From assembly GCA_030248195.1 (NCBI GenBank), contig JASAND010021477.1:1-64000 (forward strand): a stretch of DNA of 64,000 nt, given 5' to 3'. The translations under genes and the position numbers were made by a program. This DNA is from Trissonchulus latispiculum. Its lineage: Eukaryota > Nematoda > Enoplea > Enoplida > Ironidae. A model generated the notes under the pieces. The model saw only the letters and a list, made by a program, of their open reading frames with translations. It did no database searches and was not told the DNA's origin. This document shows, piece after piece, positions 33,588 to 46,785 of this stretch (positions are counted from its first letter, which is position 1; every line of letters starts with the position of its first letter).

Positions 33588-34533
33588 ACAGTGAATATTG
33601 TGGACAATACAGGTTGATTCTCGACCAAACATCTAAATGCAAATTAAAGATCGAAGAGCATTATCCGGTTCCTATCGTCTGTGATCTGTGATGTGCCTCT
33701 CTCTATTCGGCACAGTATTAGGGAGCATATTCGCTTTGTTTTCCGCAATTATTTTAATTTGAACAAAAAACTAATAAATACTAGTAATCCTTTAATTTTA
33801 GGTAACAACCCTCTATTTTTCACGGATAATAGTTACCTTGGAATTTATGGTAAAGGCTATGAAAGTTAAATTGGTAACAAGTCTCAAATTTTAACTGTTT
33901 GCTGCCATCCCAAATTATTAGATAACAGTTATCTAATTTGTTGGGATGTCACAAATTCCCTATCTAAGAAAAATAGATAACTGTTATGCAATATTTTTTA
34001 CAGTGTAGTAGTATTTGTGTAGTATTTTATTCTAAACTATAAAACAATTATTCGATTTTTACTGCTTTTTTTCAAACAGTATGCTATTTTCAAGCATACT
34101 GCTTGAAATGCTAAACCCTTCTGGTTTAATCAATTTTTTGGTTTTTCGTGCTTTCCGAAAAACTAAAGTAAAAACTTTTTGTAAACCTTGGGAATTTACA
34201 AATTGTCATCATCTCTTTAAAATTAACTTATAAACGAAACAACGTATGACCAAATGCTGTACATCGTCGAATTGGGAATGCTTAGAGCTTTCGAGTGATG
34301 TACATGCCAACTAACAATGTTTATTGTAGCAATCAGTAACTAAATTTTTTACTTAAGTTTTTCGGACCGCAAGAAAAAACCTGAAAAAATTAACCAAAGG
34401 GTCGTTACCAAGATACTAAACGTTAAAAAGCTGGTTCAAATAAAATATTTTCAATTCAAAATAGATTTGTTTCAAACATTAAACAGTTAAATAGTTTAAT
34501 TTGTTATATTAGGAGATGCTGAATTAGTAATAT

Positions 34534-34940
34534 CAAGAGTACATAATAACTAAGAGTGTGACAAGCGTCACACTCTTAGTTATCAAGCAGAAAACATCAT
34601 CTGCACAATAACGGCCTACCCCCCCCCCCACAACTGAGTACCTGGTCACCCCCCCCACAACTGAGTACCAGGCACACAATTGTGTAGCAGCACTCGCTTG
34701 TATGTTTACATGTTGAAGCCAAAAACATTCTATCAGCAGCTGGCCACTTTTGAGCTTCAAAATGTAAACATACAAACGAGTGCTGCTACACAATTGTGTA
34801 CCTGGTACTCAGTTGTGGGGGGGGGTCACCAGGTACTCATTTGTGGGGGGGGGGGTAGGCCGTTATTGTGCAGATGATGTCTGCAGCCTAATAACTAAGA
34901 GTGGGACGCTTGTCACACTCTTAGTTATTATGTACTCTTG
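34534..34940. mobile_element. 407-bp palindromic MITE with 7-bp duplication
   Basis: The ends CAAGAGTACATAATAACTAAG and the mirrored copy frame two long arms with a loop near 34715-34745. The flanks carry GTAATAT on both sides (34527-34533 and 34941-34947). The arms include a poly-C run and GTGTAGCAGCACTCG words. A 64-bp relative lies at 20415-20478 and a solo end at 38329-38380. Confidence 0.8.
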
Positions 34941-35009
34941 GTAATATTTAGTTCGAGTTGTCAAAAACATGATTTTTTGATGGGGCTGTGACGGGACCGT
35001 GTTCTATGC

Positions 35010-35048
35010 ACGGGGCCGGGGCCGGGGCCGGGGCCGGGGCCGGGGCCG
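35010..35048 (+). repeat. (GGGGCC)6 hexanucleotide repeat
   Basis: Six uninterrupted GGGGCC units follow the word ATGCAC. This sequence type can form G-quadruplexes. It is probably the core of another GGGCC-type MITE, though no complete termini were found. Confidence 0.8.
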
Positions 35049-35506
35049 TGTTTTATGGACACCCGCTAATTCTTCAAATTTAAGATAGAATTGCTCTCCA
35101 ATTGTTAGAATTATATACAGCAAAACTAATGCCATGAAAATGATCTCTCATTTTGTCAAAGCGGCGAGCTAATGAGAGCTGACTATGAACCAAAGACCAA
35201 GTAATTTTCACACATATATGCTGTATATTCCTGCAAAAAAATGAAGCTTATCTGCGTAAGCTGCTGATTTTAGTCAAGATGGCAGTAGCAACGCAAAGTC
35301 AAGCCATGAGCATCAGACGACGGTCACGCAGATCTCGAGGAATTCGCCTCTCGCCTATCGCGGTCCTCTAGATCTCAATCCACTGGCAGTCGCAAAAGCG
35401 GACGTTGGCTGTTGATACGTGCGTAGCTGCCGTCGTCCGGTGTCCGGTGGAGAGCAATTCTGGACCAGTTCACAAATAACAACTTAGGCCTGCTCCGTTA
35501 TATTCG

Positions 35507-35701
35507 ATGGCCGCCAGAGGTCCTCTGGCCGCCGGCAGTCGCGAGATCGAGAAGGTCCACCAGCAAACACCGGCGAGTACCAAGGCTTGCGCTTCATTCT
35601 CGCCCACCGAAGCGGCGTTTGTCCTCTGCGGCATGGCCGTCCTTGCTGCTGCAATATGTAACATTTTACTTACTGGCTTACTAATAGTTAATCCGCACTA
35701 A
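35507..35701 (+). CDS. small ORF with C-terminal hydrophobic segment (doubtful)
   Basis: A 64-codon frame starts at ATGGCCGCC in an unusually GC-rich stretch (35280-35660). Its N-terminal half is polar. Residues 36-60 (AFVLCGMAVLAAAICNILLT) form a plausible membrane segment. The base composition differs sharply from the AT-rich flanks, which is the main reason to consider it. No homology is recognised; it could be a first exon or a non-coding CpG-rich island. Confidence 0.3.
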   Translation: MAARGPLAAGSREIEKVHQQTPASTKACASFSPTEAAFVLCGMAVLAAAICNILLTGLLIVNPH

Positions 35702-36135
35702 CGTTCTCTCGGTTTGAAGGTTCATACACCAAAGTAAACTTGAAACCAATAGATTAATTGTGCTGTATTCTTTGCATATGGTTTATGCTTTCTCAGATCC
35801 TTGCTCAGTTTTCTGATAGCGACAAATATGGATAATGGATGGTATTCTTAAGCTATTAAGCAGATATATGGTAGGTTTGGTGATCTAACGGATAATATCA
35901 AAATAGAAGCGAAGAGATTTGACAATTGAATGGAAAAGATTTATTCAAGATATGATACTCTATTCGTATTGAAGCCATTTGCGTATACCAATGGCTCAAT
36001 TCTTTTCTTAGCCCTTTGTCTTATGCCGCAATTATAAAGACTGCTATTAGCACTGCTATCTGTTGTCGTTGAAACGCTGACTTATATCTTGCCCAATAGA
36101 ATGCAAAGGCTGACAATTTCATTCTCTTAGCAATA

Positions 36136-36243
36136 ATGGAGACCACAGCTTTGGCAATGACACTAAGCCTGTTACTTCTGCTTTTTTCCAGCCATATAAT
36201 TGAACTACCGGGGCAGACAATCCATGCGATGGCAACACGAAAT
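36136..36243 (+). CDS. ORF start with signal-peptide-like N-terminus (doubtful)
   Basis: An ATG is followed by [19 protein letters not shown], which has the charge and hydrophobic pattern of a secretory signal, with possible cleavage after HAMA. The frame then runs into the TA/TG microsatellite at 36244. It may be a first exon whose splice site is hidden by the repeat. No homologue is recognised. Confidence 0.25.
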
Positions 36244-36297
36244 GAATATATATATACACACACACATATGTATATGTATATATGTATATATCTCAGC

Positions 36298-36362
<65 letters not shown>

Positions 36363-36390
36363 CATATGCATATATATATGTATCACACAT
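36244..36390. repeat. TA/CA microsatellite
   Basis: Mixed ATATAC and (TA)n repeats run directly into the minisatellite. All open frames across the tract are artefacts. Confidence 0.9.
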
Positions 36391-36419
36391 ACACATGCCC
36401 CTACATATGCATGGGTAGT

Positions 36420-37665
36420 GGGTACCCCCATCGTTCGTGACATCGTTCAGCATACACATACCCCTACACATACATGGGTACCCCCATGACATCGTTCGTG
36501 ACATCGTTCAGCATACACACATACACATACCCCTACACGTACATGGGTACCCTCATGACATCGTTCGTGACATCGTTCAGCATACACACATACACATACC
36601 CCTACACGTACATGGGTACCCTCATGACATCGTTCGTGACATCGTTCAGCATACACACATACACATACCCCTACACGTACATGGGTACCCTCATGACATC
36701 GTTCGTGACATCGTTCAGCATGCACACATACACAAACCCCTACACGTACATGGGTACCCTCATGACATCGTTCGTGACATCGTTCAGCATACACACATAC
36801 ACAAACCCCTACACATACATGGGTACCCCCATGACATCGTTCGTGACATCGTTCAGCATACACACATACACATAATCCTACACATACATGGGTACCCCCC
36901 ATGACATCGTTCGTGACATCGTTCAGCATACACACATACACATACCCCTACACGTACATGGGTACCCTCATGACATCGTTCGTGACATCGTTCAGCATAC
37001 ACACATACACATACCCCTACACGTACATGGGTACCCTCATGACATCGTTCGTGACATCGTTCAGCATGCACACATACACAAACCCCTACACGTACATGGG
37101 TACCCTCATGACATCGTTCGTGACATCGTTCAGCATACACACATACACAAACCCCTACACATACATGGGTACCCCCATGACATCGTTCGTGACATCGTTC
37201 AGCATACACACATACACATACCCCTACACGTACATGGGTACCCTCATGACATCGTTCGTGACATCGTTCAGCATGCACACATACACATAATCCTACACAT
37301 ACATGGGTACCCCCCATGACGTCGTTCGTGATATCGTTTAGAGCATACACACAACACATATACACATACCCCTACACACACAAGGGTAGCCCCATGACAT
37401 CGTTCAGCATGCACACATACACATAGCCCTACACACACATGGGTACCCCCATGACATCGTTCAGCATGCACACATACACATAGCCCTACACACATGGCTA
37501 CCCCCATGGCATCGTTCGTGATATCGTTTAGAGCATACACACAACACACATACACATACCCCTACACATACATGGGTACCCCCTTGACATCGTTCGTGAC
37601 ATCGTTCAGCATACACACGCATACACCATACCCCGACACACACATGGCTACCCACATTACATTGT
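36420..37665. repeat. 69-bp minisatellite, about 18 copies
   Basis: The unit contains TACATGGGTACCCTCATGAC, GACATCGTTCGTGACATCG and CATACACACATACACAT. The period is 69 bp for most of the array and becomes irregular after 37320. Because 69 is divisible by three, repeat-encoded open frames appear on both strands. Variant units alternate (for example CATGCACACATACACAAAC), showing higher-order block duplication. Confidence 0.9.
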
Positions 37666-39792
37666 TCGCTTAACACAAATATATACAAACAAACAAACAA
37701 ACACACAAAACATTCGAATGTGAAAAACTGGGGGGGGGAGTGAACGCATGCCACATGCTCTTCTAGCACACATCACATTAACATGCGCATGCACGCTACA
37801 CATTAGGATGACATACCTGCCCCACTAATGTACATACTCTCTCACTCCAACTGACATCACCCACCTCCCTGCAATCGCATGCCATCGCATGGAAGGGTGA
37901 CCGGAACACTACGCTGGCGCACGTATCGGGAATTATTCCAAAGTATTAATTTCTGCTGGCACTTCAATAACGGCAAAAAGTTAACAGTATCAAATAGCAA
38001 GCCAAGCTAGTTCAGTGCCAAAATGAAGCTAACACCCTATCACCGCATCCATCAATAGTTCTAACAGCGCCTTGAAACAGCTAGAAATTCTACATTTCTA
38101 TGATGTAAAAAGGTCTTTGTTCATTCAACCACTGTTGGAAAAACACGGGCGGGAGTGATCGTCGGTAACCTATGTCATTGCTACGTTAAAACCAGAGTTC
38201 TTTTCAAACAGATTTAATGCAATCGCATGTGTAAAAGCAGAAATAGGCAGAGACACTAAAATGGCTGACTTTGGAGAACAATTGTTAGATAAATGCAGCC
38301 AGCTTAAAAACTAGTCATTAAGTAGTATCAAGAGTACATGATAACTAAGAGTTGTGACAAGTGTCATGCTCTTAGTTATTAGGCTTGCGACATCATCCGC
38401 GCGATAACGGCTGTCTTTGGGGCTTCACTACACAAACATAGCGCACGAAATTCTTTGAAGTGATGGGCCTAAGTTGCGTTGAGGGTGGTGGGCAGTTAGC
38501 GAACAAAGGATGGTTTAGCTCTGATAACATAGATCGTGCCTAGTGGCATACTCTTATCAGTATGTGGTCTTGGTCAGATGTGAGGAAATAGGAGTGTTGT
38601 GTAGGAGAAACGAAAACCAAAATCAAAAACTTAGCCAGCTCCAATTATAAAACCGCATCTAGGTCCGGTTCAGACTTTCGATTTGAGGTTGATACATAGC
38701 TTACATTTTCAAGCTGGATAATCCTAACGTATCATTAATAACATTACCGAAAAATTTCGGTTCGGCAAAGAGTTTATAATTGGAAAAGTAAGACACGGGG
38801 CTCTTCGTAATGGATTAAGCATGTAGCATGCTCGAAACATTAGGGACCAAATTCCTTGCGCTCTCAGCTACTAGGAGTTAGGAACACTCAATGATGTTAT
38901 CAGAGCAAAAACTATGCTCTGTTCGCTAACGTCCCCCCGCACACCAAACCCTAGTGACCCATGGTCGAAACGGGAGTACGCTCACTTGTTAAAGCTCGAA
39001 ACACAAGCTGTACGTGCACGAGTTTTGTGCCAGCTTCGACCTTTAGAACATTAACTTTGATTTGATTTTCTTTGAAGTGATGGGTGATGGAGGGTCAGCC
39101 GTCAGCAAACAGAGCATAATTTTGCTCTGATTACGTAGAGTGTGCCTAGTGCCTTTGTTCTCTTGATTGAAGGAATGGCTATAAAAGTGGCTTTTAATGG
39201 GATGTGCTAAACGGATAAATTGAGTTCCTGTGAATAAAAAACCTACAATTTGTAAAATTATCACTTTATTTGCAGTTTATACCCTTTAGTATCTACCTAC
39301 CAAGGTGATTGCCTTTCATTGGAAATACCTACTTTTGTCAATTTTTTAGCACCGCTAAATTAATGGTCCGTTGAAAATACTCTCGAGAGCATTTGTTGAC
39401 CTTTAGACAACTTTTGACATAAATTCTAGTTAAGTTCAGTTGTTCAGTTTTAGTTGTCATGATTAATTGAATTGAATGGTAGATTAATTACGTCATATTT
39501 ATATTGTTACTGTAATTTTAAGCCTTAGTTAAACTACCGGACACTACAGCAAACTAAGATCTTAGTTCTGCTACTATGTTTAACTGCTACTAATTCATTT
39601 CAGAAGTTATTTTTGTTTTATCTTAGGCTAACTTTATCCGACTTCATATCACAAAACGGCTTTCTCAAGAAAAATAAAAATAAACAGAAATAACATAAAC
39701 TCGATACTTTCTGAAATATTTTCAATAACCTTTTCAAATGCTGCTTAGGAACCATCTCCATTGGAAATCCGATGGACATGGACATCATTTAA
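37666..39792. other. gene-free region with local repeats
   Basis: A solo end of the palindromic MITE family (CAAGAGTACATGATAAC) lies at 38329-38380. The segment from 38440 (GAAGTGATGGGCCTAAG) recurs at 39070 and, inverted, near 38880-38950. No exon is supported. Confidence 0.45.
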
Positions 39793-39807
39793 TGGAGATC
39801 CCCACAG

Positions 39808-40035
39808 GTGTCCCCTGGCATCCGTCTGGTCAACGGCGCAAATGGGTTCCAACTTCCCAGGGGTACGGTTTATAACCGTGTCGGATCAACCCTGAAGCAT
39901 CTGGAGTCCTTAAATTATGCTACCGAGCAGTGTGGCCCAACCCCCACATCTTTCCCTAACGGATGCTCCGATGTGCGGACCTACCTTGCCGAAGACGTGT
40001 GCTGGACTACTGGATGCCGAAGTGCCCTCATATAG
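39808..40035 (+). CDS. possible terminal exon, unknown cysteine-containing protein
   Basis: An open frame of 75 codons follows an acceptor-like ATCCCCACAG and ends with TAG at 40033-40035. It encodes four cysteines in its second half (EQCGPTPTSFPNGC and VCWTTGCRSALI). Codon content and even composition look coding, unlike the surroundings. AATAAA follows 70 bp after the stop. No family is recognised and no partner exon was found upstream; an extracellular domain is possible. Confidence 0.4.
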   Translation: MSPGIRLVNGANGFQLPRGTVYNRVGSTLKHLESLNYATEQCGPTPTSFPNGCSDVRTYLAEDVCWTTGCRSALI

Positions 40036-40103
40036 CTTTTCAGCTGACGAGCCTGGAAAGAAGAACAACAAATGCTACTTAAAACTAGTGGTCTAACACA
40101 TAC

Positions 40104-40109
40104 AATAAA
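40104..40109 (+). promoter_or_regulatory. polyadenylation signal AATAAA
   Basis: It lies about 70 bp downstream of the TAG ending the candidate exon at 39808-40035, consistent with a 3' end. Confidence 0.4.
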
Positions 40110-40204
40110 CTTTTTCGATTGGGTCGTGCTTTGGAACTTTTGCTCTTTTCCTTCAGCCCTCCTTTAGCTTTTGACTAATAACTTGGAATTTCTGTATGGG
40201 TACA

Positions 40205-40870
40205 TTTAGTACTAGGGTTGTGCTTAGGCCGTGAATCGGGCTTCGGGTTCAGGCTCGGGTCCGCCCTGCCCGAAAAATAAATGTTGCGGCCCCAACTCAA
40301 TGAATTTAATGAACAAAGAGAGTTAAAAATACAAAATGTTTTAAAAGCAGAGTTGGTTCGCAACTGTCAATTTACTTCAAGCATTCCCATACAGCTAGGA
40401 ATAATTTTGAAAATGCTGGCCAGACTGGGAAGAGTTTCGAGCAGTGTCACGACACAAACTACCTTTTGAACTTTGGACGAATTTCAGGCCGGCTTATGCT
40501 TAACAAATTTGAACAGTTATGTTGTTTGTAGGACATACGTACCGAAGTAGAGTGGTGCTTAGGGTTATATTTTATATCATTGAGTCTTATCTATCAGTTC
40601 GAGACATTTGGGTTGGTCGCGTAATCTGGACCCTTGGTCTGGGCACATCTATGAGTAGTTTGGACATGGTAACTTGTCTGTCCATGAGCAGCTGTCCATC
40701 AATTGGTCCGTCTGTCGTCAGTCGTCTGTCCGAGCCATGAACCGGTTCGGGCCCTGGTCGGGCTGTGAATCGGTTCGAGCCGCTTGAGCCTAGACTCGGG
40801 AATCGGGCTTTCGACCGGGCTCGGGCTAGCCCGGGTCCGAACCGAGCCCGAACCGAAGAAACATCAATGT
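40205..40870. repeat. degenerate GGGCTCGG/CGGGCC repeat region
   Basis: Blocks at 40215-40275 and 40740-40855 carry CGGGCTTCGGG-type words. The left one begins TAGGGTTGTGC, resembling a hAT end. No matching right end or duplication was identified. Confidence 0.4.
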
Positions 40871-40876
40871 TGTGCC

Positions 40877-41699
40877 ATGGTTCAATGTTGTAATTGTGAG
40901 GGGTTTACTCATTACGAATGTATGCTCGTGAAAGCATCCTAATTAACGATAAAGATTCTTATTTTGCGTGTAAAAACTGCTATCCGACATTGACCGATAA
41001 GCAGAAAGATGATCTCGCCATGCAAGCCGCCATAAGCGTCTATTGTATGGAAGTACCCCCTCTGCGAACCGACCACTGGTCAATATTGATCTGCCCAGAC
41101 CTTTGTTGACTGGCGACCAGTTTGAACAACTAATCTCCAGGGTCACCGCAGCCGCGGTGGAGGCGGCAGTGAGAGGTTCCACGGAAATGGTTAAGGAGCT
41201 CCTCAAGAAAAAGGAAAAGAAAAATAACTTGGTAATCGTTGGTCTACCCGAGTCTGAGAAAGATGACCAAAATCAAAAGGCTTGGGATAGGTCGTTTGTT
41301 ACTAGCTTTTGTGAAAAGTTGGGTATCGACAATTCAAGCATTACTTCGGTTTTTCGAGATGGTCGTAAAATCGTTGGGCGTGGCAGGATTATGAAGGTGT
41401 GCTTCCACGATCGACAGGTGAATGAACGGCGTACTTTTCTGTACAAAGCCACAAGTCTGATGCAATCGGACAAGCGGCTTTGTTCAGGAAAGTTTAAACC
41501 GTTTGTTAGACCGGATCAAACTATGAAGAAGCGAGAATTTGACTACAATTTACGGCAGGAAATCAGGCAGCGCGAGGCGAAGGGTGAAACTGACCTGAAG
41601 ATTCGAAACGCACGGATTGTCAAAATAGCCAAACCAGTGGATGACGCCGGTGATTCGAATGCTACAGGGAGCGAGGATGATGTCACTCCGGAAAACTAA
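40877..41699 (+). pseudogene. LINE ORF1 (PHD-like finger plus RNA-binding region), frameshifted
   Basis: The gag-like ORF1 of a CR1/L2-type non-LTR retrotransposon. The first frame (from ATG 40877) reads QCCNCEGFTHYEC and a second frame continues SYFACKNCYP, together resembling a PHD-type zinc finger broken by frameshifts. From 41043 an intact 218-codon frame holds a coiled Lys/Glu-rich segment, then NNLVIVGLPESE, FVRPDQTMKKREFD and LKIRNARIVK. This is the layout of LINE ORF1 RNA-binding domains. It functions in RNP formation in living copies. Here the 5' part is decayed, and ORF2 is truncated downstream. Confidence 0.7.
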
Positions 41700-41714
41700 G
41701 TAGCGCCAGTCAAA

Positions 41715-41960
41715 ATGGCTATAGCATACTTTGATTTTGTTTTGCTTAATGCTAGAGGTTTGAGGGGCAAACTTGTGAATTTAGAAGTATTGGTTAACAG
41801 TTTACCTAATTCATTGTTATTTGTTACTGAAACTTTTTTGAATGTGATTTTTCTGGTTTGTCGTTGTCGTTTCTGAAATATCATAATATTTACCGTTGTG
41901 ATGATGAATGTCGTATTGGACGTGGAGGAGGGATACTTGTCTTACTACCTAAAACTTTGA
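41715..41960 (+). pseudogene. LINE ORF2, start of endonuclease domain, truncated
   Basis: Sixteen bases after ORF1 a frame begins at ATG 41715. It encodes FVLLNARGLRGKL and LLFVTETFLN, the opening of an apurinic-type endonuclease (N.R.L..K and TETWL-type motifs). After a frameshift near 41845 a second frame reads IYRCDDECRIGRGGGILVLL, the next conserved block. Homology stops near 41960; no reverse transcriptase remains. The copy is unusual in keeping the 5' end and losing the 3' end. Confidence 0.7.
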
Positions 41961-42470
41961 AGGGGGGCTTGGAGTCTATTCCAGGGATGTAGGCCGGAAC
42001 TGGGCCAGCCTTACCTACACGCCCTGGTGAATTTGGATGCTGTCACACCCAAGCATGATGTACGTAAAAGGCGATGCCGTGAACTCTTTTACAAATGGGT
42101 GTTGATATACTGGTATACATACACATATAAATAGTGAGTGTGTGTGGAATTTATTTTGGAACAATTTTTCGCATCTTTCCCCAACTTGAATTTTAATTTT
42201 TGTTTCAGTCCATCACGACAATTGTGATCACGCTATTTCTGCCCTTTTATGATTGGTGGATTGAGCTGTTGTGTTCTCCGAATAAGATGAAAGATGAAAC
42301 CGAATGAAGATTTTTGACTGCAGCATTGTTTTTTCCTAGTTTTGTTTTTCTTTGTGACAATATTCTGCAAGATTAAATACACAGACTGTGTTTATTTCCC
42401 ACACTAGTTCATGTCGATGAGTCTTGCACAAAAACGCTGCTAGGTTTAATAGTGTGACATGTTCCCTTCA

Positions 42471-42613
42471 GGGTCTTTTCAAGAAAAGGTACAGCAGAGT
42501 TAATATAGCCTGTTTTAAACTAGTTTCAACTCTACTCGATCTTTAGTTTCCTCTTAACTCTTTCATGAAAAGGATCGAATTAAACTTGATTCTGCCCTTT
42601 CCTAAAGGCTCCC
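42471..42613. mobile_element. short relative of the GGGCCTTTTCAAG element
   Basis: GGGTCTTTTCAAGAAAAGGTA at the left is mirrored by CCCTTTCCTAAAGGCTCCC at the right, with GAGTTAA words inside both ends. It is a compact derivative of the family at 5853-7673. Confidence 0.55.
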
Positions 42614-43994
42614 TAGTCAAATTTTTGGTTATCGGTTTACCGTTATTGTGCTTCTTCATGAAGCGTAAACTATTGAGGTGCACATCACACTAGTTCTTAT
42701 GCACTCTTGGCTAAGCCGGCATTGACTAGTGTGGTTGTCAGTTAGGTAGGAACCAGGTAATCAAGAATAAGATTTTGTATAGAGATATTCCGGCTTGTCA
42801 ATGCGTCTGGCCATTTTATCCGGGTGTAGCAGGAATTGGTCTTAATACTACCGTCGTTTAGAAAATATGCGGCAAGTATACAAATTAACCGATGGAAGGA
42901 TCCCACCCAATGCTATGACGCAATTGGCAATCTGAAAGGTGAAATATGTATCCTGATTGTCTCATGTTGCGGGGTCTATACAAGTGCCGAGCATGCTTTA
43001 ACAATTTTTTAACGGTGGTACATTGTGATATCTTCTGATTCATTGCAGAAATATTTGTGTGTGCATTTGTCCAAATGCATATTCCCAAAAGGAATTGCAA
43101 ATCATGCAGGTATAGAATATTTTTATTTGTTACATTGTATATATAACGATTTTATTTAGTGCAGCACCAAAACCAAAACACCTGAATGCAACAGACAGAA
43201 AACACATGCATATTTTTAGATCTACGTATTCACGTTGCCTTTGCCTAAATTCTCCAGTAGAGATGTTCCGCTGAAACAATACAGTTTAGCTCACCCATGT
43301 ACAGTCTGTTGACTACAACTAGCAACAGGGAACTCCGTCATGCGGGTTTCCTCGCTGCCCAGACGTTTGCCCATATAAATTCTATCTGTCCTGACTATTT
43401 GTCTGGACTAAAGAATGTCATGACTATTTGTCTGGACTAAATATTGTCCTGACTACTGTGAAATATTTTCTAATATTTCCTTTGATTTTCATCTAAAATT
43501 ATCTAAAATGTAATGCGATCTTTACGAATGGTAAAAGTAAAATTGTCCTCTTCCGTAGAGACCCTGGTTCCGTAACTAATTGTTCAAAATCAAATTCGAG
43601 CGCTCAAGTTAGTCAGTCTTGTTAGAAATCTGGTAGGGGGAGGTCGGTTTTTCACCTCCGCCTTTATCTTTCTCCAGTTGGGGCGACTTCCTACTTTGGG
43701 TTTGGAAACCCCAGCCTTTTTATTCTTTTGGTGGGTCACCGTCTGTTGCTGGTGTTCCCTTTTTGTCGTTGGTCATTGTCATTTGGTATTTGGTAAAGTT
43801 TTCCCATTTTTTATGAAACTTTTCTAGTTTTGTATTTTCTTGTATTCGCAAAAATAAACTTGCGATACTTTCTAGATTGCCGTCGACTTTCGTAGTTGAG
43901 TAGGGTAAGCGGAATTTAGCGAGTTAGACATGCACACACTCTCGAACTTCCAATTTTCTGTTTAATTTAATCCGAGATAACCCAGTCATATCTC

Positions 43995-44345
43995 TACACT
44001 ACTGTTTGTCCCCACAAACATTTGTCCTTACTACTGCTTGTCCGGACAATAATTTGTCCAGAATGTATGTCCGGACAAAATTCAAAATAGTTAGGACATT
44101 TTTAGATTTATCCGGACAAAATGCACATTTAGTCTGGACATGTTTTCGTTTTGTTTCTGTTTTGTCCAGACATTTGCAGACAAACTTCAAATTAGTCTGG
44201 AAATGTCTAAGACAATTTTTTGCCCAGACTAATTCATTTGTCCGGACAAAACTTAGCCTGGAATTGTCCTCACTAATTGCAATTAGTCAGGAAAAGTCCA
44301 GCCTAATTTCTGATTTGTCCGGACAACCTCTACACTTCGCGTCGA
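43995..44345. repeat. cluster of TTGTCCGGACAA palindromes
   Basis: About a dozen copies of the words TTGTCC, TCCGGACAA and AGTCTGGACA occur on both strands within 350 bp. The same words reappear in the foldback at 45628-46692. Confidence 0.55.
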
Positions 44346-45272
44346 CTTGAACATGACGGGCCCATAAAACCAAGACCACGCTCAATACCACTTTCAAGAC
44401 CAGGAACGGGGTTCCGAAACCAGGACCAGGACCAGGGATCAAAATTCAGGACCACTTTTAGGACCACCTTCAGGATCATGTATTTCAGGGTTATATATTA
44501 TTTCTACTTATATTGGGCGTGAACTCTTTTGTTACGTATCTCAGACTGAGCACTTTTCTTGATATTGCTTTTTTATGGTTACTGTAACTTATTCATATAA
44601 TTTTATTACTAACAAAATAATGTTGCTAATGTTATAATGTTACTCCTCCTGAAGCTGATCTGGTTTCTAATTTCAAGTAGCAGAATTTATTCTGACAGTT
44701 AGGAATATTGTTTCAGAATTGGTAGAGGCACAGTAGTCGGGCCCACTGTACGGCGTCAGCTCACTGACGCGAAAGTTAGTTTCATTTGCAAAATTGACAG
44801 TATATTGTTAATAGCCCACTTGTTTAATTACTCAGATTATGCAGAGTGGTGCTCTGCTAGTCTTTTATGTCAGTTTTAGTTTACTGCTTTCAAGACCTTA
44901 AGCGAATCAAGCATCATATCAAGTGTATCTATGGTTTTTCTTTTGGTGAAGGGGGAGGGATTTGTTTCATTAGTACACTTATCTCTGTTCGTTTAGTACG
45001 TTTTACTCTTTCACTGTTTCATTTGCTGATGGGCATAATGTTATTTTGAGTTATTAAGCATTTTGAGTCTTTCAGTATTTTGAGACATCATCTCAATGTT
45101 GGTTCTTGCTTAAACTAGTAGAAAAATAACAATAGAGTTGAGGCAGGGTAGGAAGTTTTTCATAATTGAAAGCGTTTATTATCTAAAGTTATGTTATGTT
45201 ATGTTAGCAAGTACACTTTTATATAATATACATAATATAGATTAAATATATTATATAATAGAAAAAATATTT

Positions 45273-46692
<1,420 letters not shown>

Positions 46693-46693
46693 C

Positions 46694-46778
<85 letters not shown>

Positions 46779-46785
46779 TATGGGA
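46693..46785. repeat. (TA)n microsatellite
   Basis: ATATATAC and (TA)n repeats directly after the foldback's right end. Confidence 0.95.

Larger units (their letters stand above)
29809..34005. mobile_element. 4.2-kb element with TA duplication, Tc1/mariner-like ends
   Basis: The left end CACTGTAAAAAAATTTCC and the right end TATTTTTTACAGTG are inverted, and both are flanked by TA. Subterminal AGATAACAGTTATCTA-type palindromes recur at both ends. No transposase frame was found. Several later insertions lie inside: a truncated TTTCAG-type hAT, a SINE and a TTAAGG element. Confidence 0.65.

Noticed and set aside
33455..33590. Hammerhead ribozyme or box C/D snoRNA
   Set aside because: GATGA and GAAA words occur but the conserved core order and stems do not fit.
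36437..37365. Open frames of 129-170 codons on both strands with repeats
   Set aside because: All are read from the 69-bp minisatellite, whose period is divisible by three and which lacks stops.
36420..37665. CRISPR-like array
   Set aside because: Repeats are contiguous with no unique spacers, in an animal genome.
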